From JALNZF01 sp049793155 (GTDB lineage Bacteria; Nitrospirota; UBA9217), in assembly GCA_049793155.1 (NCBI GenBank), contig JBARBN010000185.1, forward strand, positions 1 to 64,000: 64,000 nucleotides of DNA. Reading direction: 5' to 3'. Position numbers and translations under genes: made by a program. Below are positions 46,284 to 55,275 of the stretch, piece by piece. Within the stretch, counting starts at the first letter, position 1. Every line of letters begins with the position of its first letter. The notes under the pieces were generated by a model, which saw nothing but the letters and a program-made list of their open reading frames with translations, searched no databases and was not told the DNA's origin.

Positions 46284-48518
46284 CTACATGGTCCTGAACG
46301 GATTCGGTCCGATCTCTCTGATCCTGGCAGCAAACTCATTGAGCAGGTCCGGCAGTTTATCATACTCGTTGATGGCCACCTGCATAAGCTGGACGCGCTC
46401 GGACTCAAGCTGGAGCCTGTTCAGGGTCTCACTCACCTTGCTGAATCGGGTGTTCGCGAGCTCGCTGCCCTTGACGAAGTGGCACTGATAGTTCTCGCCG
46501 TACTTGCAACCGAGAAGCAGCATACCGTCGGCGCCCTTGGACAGCGCGTCGGCGACCCACACCAGGTTCATACCGCCCAGGCACCGCATGGAAATGAACC
46601 GGAATGCCGGGTCGATCTTCTTTCCGGCAATAGCGGCTGTATCGAGCGCCGGGTAGGAGTCGTTCTCGCAGACCAGGCAGATGATCGTCGGCTTGTCCTC
46701 ATCATCGGAGTATTCCACAGCCTTGAGCATGGACCCGATGATATCAACGCTGTAATCCTTGAAGGAGACGATGCGCTCGGGGCAGGCACCCATGCAGGTG
46801 CCGCATCTGCGGCAGCGGTTGAGATTGTATTTTGGAATGCCCTTCTCGTCCTCATCGATCGCGCCGAAGGGGCACTCTTCCGTGCACCGCTTGCAGGCCG
46901 TGCACTTGATGAGCATAGGATCGGGGAACGTGACGTCCCAGGCCCGGGGATGGACGGCAACACCGCGTGCTACATGGTCCATGGCCTGGATCGCCTTGAA
47001 CGCAGCGCCTGCCCCGTCCTCCTGCGCCTCTGCCATGTTCATCGGCTGATGAACGCCGCCTGCTGCGTAGATCCCGGTCCGGCGGGTCTCATACTGAAAG
47101 CAGATGAAGTTCGAATCCGCAAAACCTGAGGCCCCTTCGAGGGTCGGAATTTCCGGTCCCTGGCGGTATCCGAGGTTCAGGATATAATCGGGCTTAGGGG
47201 TCTGCTCAAGGTAGGCCGCCTTTGACGCATCGCCGCCTGTCGCAGCGGCGGTAAGGCCGTCGGCATATTCCTGGGGACCGCGCGAGGTCGGTACCAGGCC
47301 TGTGGCAAGGACCACGAGGTCCGCCTCGACCTTCACCTTCTCGCCGGTCTTGGTCCCGAAGAGCGTGTTCTCCATCTCAACGAACAGATTGCCGTTCACC
47401 GCTTCGGAAACGCCGGTTACATCTGCCTTCGTGAGCATCACGCCCGGATTGTTCTGCGCTTCTTTATAGTAGAGTTCGGTCCTGCCCGGCGTCCGGATGT
47501 CCTTGTAGAAGATCATGGCAAGGGCATCTTCATTCTGGCGCACATACTGTGCCTGCTTGAGCGATGTAGCGCAGCACATGGACGAGCAATAGGGAAGATG
47601 GTTCGGATCGCGCTGTCCGGCGCACTGGATAAAGGCCACCTTCAACGCGGGCTTTCCGTCCGAGGGACGGAGGAGCTTTCCATTGTTCTTCTTCGCGATC
47701 TCTTCGAGCTCGAAGTTCGTGACCACGTTCTTCATCTTGCCGTAGCCGAGGTAGTCGAGCTTGTTCGCATCATACGGCGTCCAGCCCGAGGCCATGACAA
47801 TGGCCCCGATCTTCATGGTCTCGCCGTTCGAGAGCTTCACGTCATACAGGCCGGGCTGTCCATCCGTCTTGGCGACCGTCGTTGACTTGTAGACCTTGAT
47901 GTTCGGATTGTTTTCAACCTCGCCAATGGTCTTGGCAATATCAGTGTCGACGATGAGCGGCTTGTTGATGTAGGAGCCGGTCGGGATCTTCTTGTAAAGT
48001 TTGTTCACCATACCGCCGAGCTGGGCAGCCTTCTCAACGAGGACCACCTTCTGGCCTGCACCCGCGGCGGAAAGCGCCGCTGTCATACCGGCGATACCGC
48101 CGCCGATCACGAGAATCGTATTATTCAGGTCCGGAAGGATGTTCGGCTCCGGCAGTTCGGACTTCTGCGCCTTCACGATGCCCATGCTGATGTAGTCGTA
48201 GGCGGCATCGTTCGTTCCTTCCGTGTTCGGCTCCATGGTCCATGCAACGAACTCGCGGATGTTGACCCGCTCTACCAGGGCGCCGGGAAGGTCGAACTCT
48301 TCATATTTTATGCGGGGTGAACAAGCAGCGATGATGATCGTGTTCACGCCTTCCTTCGTCATATCGTCTTTTATCAGCTGAACTCCTTCGGGGCTGCACA
48401 GGACATCGTGGAACTTGGTATTCTGGAGCTTCTTGGCGGCACCGGCAACCTTCTCAACGTCCATCGCCTCCTTGATGCCGCATCCCTTGCAGATATAAAC
48501 GCCGTATTTCTTTTCCAT
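46284..48518 (-). CDS. qmoB: Quinone-interacting oxidoreductase subunit QmoB
   Basis: 744 residues. HdrA-like FAD domain (VIGGGIAGMTAALSAAGAG near residue 135), two 4Fe-4S motifs (CTACKRCTEEC; CRRCGTCMGAC) and a C-terminal MvhD-like domain (CLGGMNLVWVADAL; LLGCKYGENYQCHF). Soluble electron-transfer subunit of Qmo. Starts 2 bp after the qmoA stop. Confidence 0.96.
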   Translation of the reverse strand: MEKKYGVYICKGCGIKEAMDVEKVAGAAKKLQNTKFHDVLCSPEGVQLIKDDMTKEGVNTIIIAACSPRIKYEEFDLPGALVERVNIREFVAWTMEPNTEGTNDAAYDYISMGIVKAQKSELPEPNILPDLNNTILVIGGGIAGMTAALSAAGAGQKVVLVEKAAQLGGMVNKLYKKIPTGSYINKPLIVDTDIAKTIGEVENNPNIKVYKSTTVAKTDGQPGLYDVKLSNGETMKIGAIVMASGWTPYDANKLDYLGYGKMKNVVTNFELEEIAKKNNGKLLRPSDGKPALKVAFIQCAGQRDPNHLPYCSSMCCATSLKQAQYVRQNEDALAMIFYKDIRTPGRTELYYKEAQNNPGVMLTKADVTGVSEAVNGNLFVEMENTLFGTKTGEKVKVEADLVVLATGLVPTSRGPQEYADGLTAAATGGDASKAAYLEQTPKPDYILNLGYRQGPEIPTLEGASGFADSNFICFQYETRRTGIYAAGGVHQPMNMAEAQEDGAGAAFKAIQAMDHVARGVAVHPRAWDVTFPDPMLIKCTACKRCTEECPFGAIDEDEKGIPKYNLNRCRRCGTCMGACPERIVSFKDYSVDIIGSMLKAVEYSDDEDKPTIICLVCENDSYPALDTAAIAGKKIDPAFRFISMRCLGGMNLVWVADALSKGADGMLLLGCKYGENYQCHFVKGSELANTRFSKVSETLNRLQLESERVQLMQVAINEYDKLPDLLNEFAARIREIGPNPFRTM

Positions 48519-48520
48519 CC

Positions 48521-49771
48521 TTATTTCCTCCTCAAGCTCTGCATGCTCTTCATCACCACGCCCGTTGCATCCTGCGCAGACCGCGCCACATCAACGGGGG
48601 TCTTGAGCGTGCCGGTCGCATAGATGCCCTTCGGCAGCGTTGCCTGGTCTACAAACCCGTCGTCGGTCACCGGGATACCAGCGCCGGCAAGTGATCTCGA
48701 CGTGGCCTCCATGCCCGTAGCCAGGACAACCATGTCGAAGGTCTCGGAGACCTTGCTGCCGCCCATGATGTCCTCGGCGGTAACGGTTACATCGCCGTTC
48801 TGTGCCTGCTCGACCTTGGCGACCTTACCCTTGAGGAAGGACACATTCTGGTCTTCCTTGATCTTGGTGTAGAACCGGTTCTCATAGAGGCCGGGAGTGC
48901 GAATGTCGATATAGTATATTTTGACCTTTGAATCGGGATACAGCTCCCGCACATAACTTGCCTGCTTGAGCGAGGCCAGGCAGCAGATATAGGAACAATG
49001 GGCAAGGTGGTTCTCGTCACGCGACCCCGCACACTGCACAAAGGCGATGTTCTTTACTTCTTTGCCGTCGGACGGCCGCACGATCTTGCCACCGGTGGGC
49101 CCGTTGGGGGCCGCGATGCGCTCCATCATCATGTTGGTGATGACGTTCTGCACCGTGCCGAAGCCGAGGTTGTCCATCTTCGTGGCGTCATAGGGATTCC
49201 AGCCCGTTGCCATGACCACGGCGCCGACCTTTACGGTCACGGTCTCGGGCTTCATGTCGAGGTGAATCGCGTCGTACTTGCATGCCTCGGCGCACTTTCC
49301 GCAGGCCGCACCCTTACAGACCTTGCTGTCGATAACGTACTGGAGCGGGAACGCCTGGTTGTGCGGGAGGTACGCCGCCTTGGTCTTGCTCATGCCGAAA
49401 TCGAAGTCGTTGGACCGCTCGATCTCACAGGCCTCTGCGCACTTGTTGCAGCCCGTGCACTTGTCGTTCACGAACCGGGGCTGCACCTTGATGGTAACGT
49501 CGAAGTTGCCTTCCTTGCCGGAGATCTTTTCTACCTCCGCCATGGTATAGATCTTCACATGGCCGTTGTTCTTGATGCGCTTGTACTGGATCTCGAGGCC
49601 GCAGTTCGGCGGGCACATCTTCCAGAAATATTTGTTCAGCTGCGTCACCCGGCCGCCGAGATAGGGGTTTTTTTCAACGATGATGACATCAGAACCCGCT
49701 TCCGCGGCTTCTACTGCTGCCGTGAGGCCGCTGAACCCCCCGCCGACAACCAATAACCTGTTTTCCGCCAT
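48521..49771 (-). CDS. qmoA: Quinone-interacting oxidoreductase subunit QmoA
   Basis: 416-residue HdrA-like flavoprotein. FAD motif VVGGGFSGLTAAVEAAEAG, Fe-S cysteines CTGCNKCAEAC and CKGAACGKCAEAC, and the HdrA-type VQCAGSRDENHLAHCS. Interacts with QmoB and probably with AprBA; aprA lies immediately upstream. Confidence 0.96.
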   Translation of the reverse strand: MAENRLLVVGGGFSGLTAAVEAAEAGSDVIIVEKNPYLGGRVTQLNKYFWKMCPPNCGLEIQYKRIKNNGHVKIYTMAEVEKISGKEGNFDVTIKVQPRFVNDKCTGCNKCAEACEIERSNDFDFGMSKTKAAYLPHNQAFPLQYVIDSKVCKGAACGKCAEACKYDAIHLDMKPETVTVKVGAVVMATGWNPYDATKMDNLGFGTVQNVITNMMMERIAAPNGPTGGKIVRPSDGKEVKNIAFVQCAGSRDENHLAHCSYICCLASLKQASYVRELYPDSKVKIYYIDIRTPGLYENRFYTKIKEDQNVSFLKGKVAKVEQAQNGDVTVTAEDIMGGSKVSETFDMVVLATGMEATSRSLAGAGIPVTDDGFVDQATLPKGIYATGTLKTPVDVARSAQDATGVVMKSMQSLRRK

Positions 49772-49810
49772 GGTATCTTATTCCTCCTTAAAGGCAGTGC
49801 GCACAACATG

Positions 49811-49912
49811 ATTGCAAATTGCAGATTGGAAATTTAAAATTTAAAATTTAAAATTATAATGCAGGCAGGTCGTTTATTTTACAATTTAAAATTTACAATC
49901 TTCAATTTCCAA
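49811..49912. repeat. Heptamer inverted-repeat element K (aprA-qmoA gap)
   Basis: The clearest copy: a seven-unit left arm (ATTGCAA, ATTGCAG, ATTGGAA, three exact ATTTAAA, ATTATAA; 49811-49859), an 18-nt spacer, and a five-unit right arm of complementary type (TTTACAA, TTTAAAA, TTTCCAA; 49878-49912). Confidence 0.9.
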
Positions 49913-49957
49913 TAAAATCTCCGGGGAGGGAAACCCTCCCCGGAGTAATGCAAGTTC

Positions 49958-51997
49958 TTAATGTTTTACAGGAGCTGCATCTTCAATGATCTGTACGTAG
50001 GGGACCTTCTTGACTTCCCAGGAGTCCTTCTCCAGATTATACTTGGAGTTCACGAAGCACTTCCAGTTGGTGTCGTCGATCTTGTCGAAGTCGCCGCGAT
50101 AGTAGTAGCCGGGATACCGGGACTCTTCACGGAACAGGATGTGACGGGCATGCGCCTCCACGGAGAGGATGCGGTGATAGTTTTCCCAGCAGCGCATCAG
50201 TTCGTGCAGGTTGCTTGCGGCCATCTTGGACGTGTCTTCCTTCAGCACCTGGAGCTTACTGAGGCCTGCATCGAGCATGGTCTTGGAGGTCATGTACCAG
50301 GTCGAGATGCCGCCAAAGTACTCGTCGGCGATCTTCTGCAGACGGGTCTGGAGCATCTTCGGCCTGATGTAATTCGGGTTGATGAAGGGGTCCGTGGTCA
50401 GGGTCTTGTACTTCTCGTAGACCTCGAAGGGCAGATAGAGCTCTGCCGCCAGGTGATCGGCCGTCTCTTTGATGGTCGGCTTGTAGCCCGGATTGTCAAG
50501 GATGAACGCGATTGCGCTCTTCGCCGCGATGCGGCCCTCGGCATGCGAACCCGAGGAGAACTTGTGGCCGGATGCGCCGCAGATATCGCCGCACATGAAG
50601 AGGCCCTTCACCGTGGACATGCGGTTGTAGTTGCCCGCAGGCCACTTCTTGTTCCACTCTTCCGGCGCGCCGAGATCATCGGGACCGCAGCACCAGAAGC
50701 CCGCACAACCGGCATGCGAACCGAGGAGATAGGGCTCGGTCGGCATGATCTCGGATGGGACCTTGTCCGGCTCAACGTTCTGCGCAGCCCAAAGGCCGGC
50801 CTGGCCGATGGCCATGTCGAGGAAGTCTTCCCATGCCTCGGCCTCGAGGTGCTTCACCTTCTTTGCGCCCTCTTTATCGCCCAGCTTTTCCTTGAAGGTC
50901 TTGCTGATCACGGCCATTGCCTCGTCCGTCCTCATGAGGATCGGGCCTTTGCCCAGCTTCATGTCACGCATCATCAGGTGGTTGCGGATTGCCGTGCCGA
51001 GGTTATCGACATACTTGCCGTATTTTGCCTTGGCCTCTGCCAGGGCTTCGGGGTTGAGACAATAGTCCTCGCCCAGGCTGTTGGTCGCCTTGGCTTTGAA
51101 GAACAGGAACCATGCGCCCACCGGGCCGTAGCCGTCCTTGAAGCGGGCGGGCACGAAGCGGTTTTCCATCATGGTGAGCTCTGCGCCGGCCTGCAGACCG
51201 AGGGCATAACCGGAGCCGGAGTTCCATACCGGATACCAGGCGCGACCCTGACCTTCCTGGGTCGACCGCGGACGGAAAACGTTCACCGCGCCGCCGGCCG
51301 CCAGTACCATTGCCTTTGCCTTGAAGATGTAGATCTTGTTCTCACGAACGCTGAAACCGGCTGCCGCGGCAACCCGGTTCGGCTCTTTCGCATCATCGTA
51401 CAGCTTCACAATGAACACGCGCTCATAGTGGTTCGTCTTCTCACCGGTGGCTGCGCGGTTGGTCTCAAGGGCCTTCTTCGCGGCTTCCGCGACGATGACC
51501 TTGTAGGACTCGCCGTTTATCATGATCTGCCACTTGCCTGAGCGGACCGGCTTGCCGCCGTCCTTCAGCATGGTCTTTCCTGCTTCCTTTGCCTGGAAGC
51601 CGTCGAGGGAGAACCCGTCGTCGCCCATCTTCCAGATCGGGAGGCCCCACTCCTCGAACAGCTGCACGGAATCATCAACAACGCGGCCGAGGTCATAGAC
51701 CAGGTCCTCGCGGATGATGCCCATGAGGTCGTTTCTTACCATTTTGACATAGTCCACCGGATCGTTGTCACCCATGTAGGTGTTGATCGCCGACAGACCC
51801 ATGGCAACTGCGCCGGACCGATCGGTCGCGGCCTTGTCTACCATGATCATTTTGATCTTTTTCGGGTTTGCCCAGCGGGCGCCTTCGAACGCCGCACCGC
51901 AGCACGCCATACCGCCGCCGATGAGGAGGAGATCGGTCTCAATCTCTTCGATCGCAGGCTTCGCGCAGAACGAAAAATTACAGGTTTCTTTTTCCAT
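49958..51997 (-). CDS. aprA: Adenylylsulfate reductase alpha subunit
   Basis: 679-residue FAD subunit reducing APS to sulfite and AMP. FAD motif LLIGGGMACCGAAFEGAR near residue 24, MENRFVPARFKDGYGPVGAW (substrate Arg region) and LLGSHAGCAGFW are present. Length normal. The neighbouring qmo genes argue for the reductive direction. Confidence 0.97.
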   Translation of the reverse strand: MEKETCNFSFCAKPAIEEIETDLLLIGGGMACCGAAFEGARWANPKKIKMIMVDKAATDRSGAVAMGLSAINTYMGDNDPVDYVKMVRNDLMGIIREDLVYDLGRVVDDSVQLFEEWGLPIWKMGDDGFSLDGFQAKEAGKTMLKDGGKPVRSGKWQIMINGESYKVIVAEAAKKALETNRAATGEKTNHYERVFIVKLYDDAKEPNRVAAAAGFSVRENKIYIFKAKAMVLAAGGAVNVFRPRSTQEGQGRAWYPVWNSGSGYALGLQAGAELTMMENRFVPARFKDGYGPVGAWFLFFKAKATNSLGEDYCLNPEALAEAKAKYGKYVDNLGTAIRNHLMMRDMKLGKGPILMRTDEAMAVISKTFKEKLGDKEGAKKVKHLEAEAWEDFLDMAIGQAGLWAAQNVEPDKVPSEIMPTEPYLLGSHAGCAGFWCCGPDDLGAPEEWNKKWPAGNYNRMSTVKGLFMCGDICGASGHKFSSGSHAEGRIAAKSAIAFILDNPGYKPTIKETADHLAAELYLPFEVYEKYKTLTTDPFINPNYIRPKMLQTRLQKIADEYFGGISTWYMTSKTMLDAGLSKLQVLKEDTSKMAASNLHELMRCWENYHRILSVEAHARHILFREESRYPGYYYRGDFDKIDDTNWKCFVNSKYNLEKDSWEVKKVPYVQIIEDAAPVKH

Positions 51998-52011
51998 TTG
52001 TCATATCCTCC

Positions 52012-52443
52012 TTATTTCTTGATTACCGGCATGGCCTTCGTGCTGGTGAAGAGGCCCGGTTGTTTGAGTTTTGCGTAATCGACCTCGGGTTTGCCCTTGA
52101 AGGGATCGACCGAACCTTCGACCGTGGTCCTGATCGGGAACTTGAAGCGCTTCAGGAGCCCGCTCCGGAACTTGATGGTCCACATGATGGAGTCTGTTCC
52201 CCGCATGGGGATGACGTTCGCGCCCAGGGGAGCGAAATCCTGGTAGGCCCTGATCTCGATCGCCTGCTGCGGGCAGATCTTGACGCAATTGTAGCACTCC
52301 CAGCACTGTTCTGGTTCCTGGTTGAACGCCTTCATGATATCCCTGTTCAGGGCCATGAGGTCGTTCGGGCAGATATACTGGCAAGCAGTCTTATCCTGCG
52401 CCTTGCAGCCGTCACACTTCTCTGTTATTACATAACTTGGCAT
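52012..52443 (-). CDS. aprB: Adenylylsulfate reductase beta subunit
   Basis: 143-residue ferredoxin-like subunit. Cys pattern CDGCKAQDKTACQYIC and CWECYNCVKICP ligates two 4Fe-4S clusters; the tail contacts AprA. Starts the aprBA pair, 14 bp before aprA. Confidence 0.97.
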   Translation of the reverse strand: MPSYVITEKCDGCKAQDKTACQYICPNDLMALNRDIMKAFNQEPEQCWECYNCVKICPQQAIEIRAYQDFAPLGANVIPMRGTDSIMWTIKFRSGLLKRFKFPIRTTVEGSVDPFKGKPEVDYAKLKQPGLFTSTKAMPVIKK

Positions 52444-52504
52444 GTTTCTGAACCTCCTATCTATGGAATGTAGTTAAACTGCTGCTGCAGTTGTTGTTCC
52501 TTGA

Positions 52505-53743
52505 TTACTTAAGCGTATGGGTTCCCTCGGCGTGGCTGTGAAGCTTGATCTCAACCTTCGTGGTCAGGCCCGCGTAGTACTTCTTGAGGATCTCGAGCAC
52601 TTCGGGGCGGCTGAAATGATCGGGAACGTTCTCTCCTTCGGAGAGCATCTTGCGGAGCTTGGTGCCGGACAGCATGAGCCGGTCATCCTTGCCGTGGGGG
52701 CAGGTCCTCATGGAGGCCATGCCGTCGCACTTGAAGCAGTAGAACGTATGGTCGATCTTGAGGGGCTGGGTCTCGAGCGCGCCCTTCGGGATATCGTCGA
52801 AGATCTTCTGCGCGTCAAAGGGGCCGTAGTAGTCGCCCACGCCGGCATGGTCGCGGCCCACGATCAGGTGGCTGCAGCCGAAGTTCTGGCGGAACAGGGC
52901 GTGGAGCAGCGCCTCGCGAGGACCCGCATAGCGCATCTCCATGGGATAGCCGCACTGTATGGAAGAATCCTTCACGAAGTACTTGTCCATGAGGGTGTTG
53001 ATGGCGTCGGCGCGGACATCGGCCGGGATATCGCCTTCTTTGAGCTTGCCCAGGATCTGGTGGATCAGAACGCCGTCCATGGTCTCGATGGCAATCTTGG
53101 CGAGGTATTCGTGCGAGCGGTGCATGGGGTTCCGGGTCTGGAACGCAGCGATCGTGCTCCAGCCCTTGTCCTCGAACATCTTGCGCGTCTGCTTCGGCGT
53201 CATGTAAATGCCCTTGAACGTCTCGGGGAAATGGGCCTCGGAAAGGACCTTCACGGGACCGGCCAAGTTGACATCAGGCTGTCCCATGACCTTCTGCACG
53301 CCCGGGTGACCGGCAACATCGTTGGTGCGGAAGATCTGTTTGCACTCATGTTCCTTGTCGGACTTGGACATGGCGTACTTCTCGGCCACCTTCATGGTGG
53401 CCATGATCGTGCCCGACTCCTCGTCCACAAGGGTGATCTCTTCGTTCTTCTTGAGCGAATCGGAGAACTCCGTGGAAGCCGAGAGCGTCACCGGGACCGG
53501 CCAGAACGTGCCGTCCGCCATTTTGAACTTGTCGCAGACACCCTTCCAGTCTTTCCTGGTCATGAAACCCGTGAGCGGGGTGAATGCGCCGATGCCCATC
53601 ATCACGAGGTCTGCGGTCTCGCGGGATGAGATCTTGAGCTGCTTCAGGGCCTTGGCCTTCTTCAGTTCTTTCTGAAGGGCCGCCCCTTCCAGAAGAAGCG
53701 GCATGAGCTTCTTCTTTTTTCCGTGAGGCTTTACCAGTGCCAT
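52505..53743 (-). CDS. sat: Sulfate adenylyltransferase (ATP sulfurylase)
   Basis: 412 residues, the dissimilatory homo-oligomeric type. Active-site motifs QTRNPMHRSHE (HxxH-type) and GRDHAGVGDYYG are intact, as is a Cys-rich CFKCDGMASMRTCPH module near the C-terminus. Makes APS and PPi from sulfate and ATP. Confidence 0.97.
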   Translation of the reverse strand: MALVKPHGKKKKLMPLLLEGAALQKELKKAKALKQLKISSRETADLVMMGIGAFTPLTGFMTRKDWKGVCDKFKMADGTFWPVPVTLSASTEFSDSLKKNEEITLVDEESGTIMATMKVAEKYAMSKSDKEHECKQIFRTNDVAGHPGVQKVMGQPDVNLAGPVKVLSEAHFPETFKGIYMTPKQTRKMFEDKGWSTIAAFQTRNPMHRSHEYLAKIAIETMDGVLIHQILGKLKEGDIPADVRADAINTLMDKYFVKDSSIQCGYPMEMRYAGPREALLHALFRQNFGCSHLIVGRDHAGVGDYYGPFDAQKIFDDIPKGALETQPLKIDHTFYCFKCDGMASMRTCPHGKDDRLMLSGTKLRKMLSEGENVPDHFSRPEVLEILKKYYAGLTTKVEIKLHSHAEGTHTLK

Positions 53744-53779
53744 AGTTGTTTCCTCCTTGTTAGATTTTAAATAGGTCTG

Positions 53780-53808
53780 ATCGGTCCGATCAGTCGTATC
53801 GGACCGAT
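53780..53808. repeat. Perfect 11-bp inverted repeat between adk and sat
   Basis: ATCGGTCCGAT and ATCGGACCGAT flank a 7-nt loop. No T run follows on either strand. Could be an mRNA hairpin or a protein site inside the operon. Confidence 0.7.
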
Positions 53809-53817
53809 GATGATCCT

Positions 53818-54465
53818 TTATCCGAGGACTGCCACCACCTTGTTGAAAATATCGCTAATGCTGCCCGTGCCCATGATGGTCTTCATGATATTTTTCTTTG
53901 AGTAGTAATCGATGAGCGGCGCGGTCTGCTTCGTATACACCTCAAGCCGCTTCTTGATGGTCTCTTCCTTGTCGTCGTCGCGCTGAAACAAAGCGCCGCC
54001 GCACTTGTCGCAGACTCCTTCTTTTTTCGGGGGGGAGAAATAGATATTGTACATCTGCTGGCAGGATTTGCAGGTCCGCCGGCCGGTGAGGCGCTTGAGG
54101 AGGTCGTTCATGTCCACGTCGATGTTGAGGGCAGCGGTGAGCGGCATGCCCATGCCGGTGAGGATCTTGTCGAGGGCCTCGGCCTGGGCTGTATTGCGCG
54201 GGAACCCGTCGAGGATAAAACCGGCCTTGCAGTCGGGCTGTTTGATGCGCTCCTCGACGAGACCGAGCACGATCTTGTCCGACACGAGCCCTCCCGAATC
54301 CATGATCACCTTGGCTTCCTTGCCGAGCGCCGTGCCATCCGCAACAGCCTTGCGAAGGATGTCACCCGTGGAGATCTGCGGGATCTTATATTTTTCGATC
54401 AGCATCTTCGCCTGTGTACCTTTACCGGCGCCGGGAGCACCGAGCAGCACAACTCTCTTGGCCAT
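53818..54465 (-). CDS. adk: Adenylate kinase
   Basis: 215 residues. P-loop GAPGAGKGTQ, GFPRNTAQA, and a long LID with four zinc cysteines (CKSC and CDKC). Converts AMP plus ATP to two ADP. First gene of the block, so AMP from APS reduction is recycled by a co-transcribed enzyme. Confidence 0.97.
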   Translation of the reverse strand: MAKRVVLLGAPGAGKGTQAKMLIEKYKIPQISTGDILRKAVADGTALGKEAKVIMDSGGLVSDKIVLGLVEERIKQPDCKAGFILDGFPRNTAQAEALDKILTGMGMPLTAALNIDVDMNDLLKRLTGRRTCKSCQQMYNIYFSPPKKEGVCDKCGGALFQRDDDKEETIKKRLEVYTKQTAPLIDYYSKKNIMKTIMGTGSISDIFNKVVAVLG

Positions 54466-54557
54466 GGTGAATGGAACCTCCGTGATTAAAGATTCGTGTT
54501 AGTCAAAATAAAGATAGAAGGCGCAATAAGCCCTTCAGAGGATTTAAACAGGAGCAT

Positions 54558-54586
54558 ATAATCGTTGAAATCGATTTGTTTTTCAA
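54558..54586 (-). promoter_or_regulatory. Probable promoter of the adk-sat-apr-qmo operon
   Basis: Minus-strand TTGAAA (54586-54581), 17-bp spacer, GATTAT (54563-54558). The spacer holds the perfect palindrome AAATCGATTT (54568-54577), a possible operator. Leader about 85 nt. Confidence 0.5.
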
Positions 54587-54618
54587 GTTAATAATAATAA
54601 TTTCAATATTAGTTTTGT

Positions 54619-55227
54619 TTATAAAAGGCGAAGGGAATGAAGGGAAGTGGCAAGTTTTTCAAGTGCTTTGCCCCTGTGACTGAGCCGGTCCTTCTCGATA
54701 CCGGACATCTCGGCAAAAGTGGTTTTGTAACCCTTTGGAATGAATACCGGGTCGTAACCGAATCCTGTTTTACCCTTCGGCTCGTGTCCTATGCGACCTT
54801 CGGCATATCCGAAAAAAGTCTTGATCGATCCGTCGGGGAAAACGAGGGCCACGCAGCAGACGAAGCGGGCGCCCCGCTTCTCGTCCGGGATATTCTTGAG
54901 TTCGAAGAGGAGCTTTTCGTAATTCCTGACATCATTGCCGCCGGCATTGCCGGCATACCGGGCCGAGTACACTCCAGGCGCACCGCCAAGGGCATCTACC
55001 TCGAGCCCTGAATCATCGGCAAGTGCGGGCTTGCCGGTGCATTTGCAGACCTCGACCGCTTTCTTAATCGCGTTCCCTTCAAAGGTATCCTTGTCCTCGA
55101 CTGTTTCGGGGCAGTCCGGGAAATTGTCGAGAGAAAGAATAGTTATCGGCAGATCAGTGGTGATCCTTTTGATCTCTTCGATCTTCTTTTTATTCCGAGT
55201 GGCGAGAACGATTTCCATTTTTTTCAT
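54619..55227 (-). CDS. rdgB: XTP/dITP pyrophosphatase
   Basis: 202 residues of the Ham1/RdgB family: LATRNKKKIEEIKRI, the DDSGLEVDAL motif, GKTGFGYDPVF and LSHRGKAL. Hydrolyses non-canonical purine triphosphates to monophosphate and PPi. A second in-frame ATG at 55218 is an alternative start. Confidence 0.96.
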   Translation of the reverse strand: MKKMEIVLATRNKKKIEEIKRITTDLPITILSLDNFPDCPETVEDKDTFEGNAIKKAVEVCKCTGKPALADDSGLEVDALGGAPGVYSARYAGNAGGNDVRNYEKLLFELKNIPDEKRGARFVCCVALVFPDGSIKTFFGYAEGRIGHEPKGKTGFGYDPVFIPKGYKTTFAEMSGIEKDRLSHRGKALEKLATSLHSLRLL

Positions 55228-55275
55228 CCTCTCCTCGCGGAAGGCCGGATCATTTTTTCGTGAGCGTTCCGGGTC

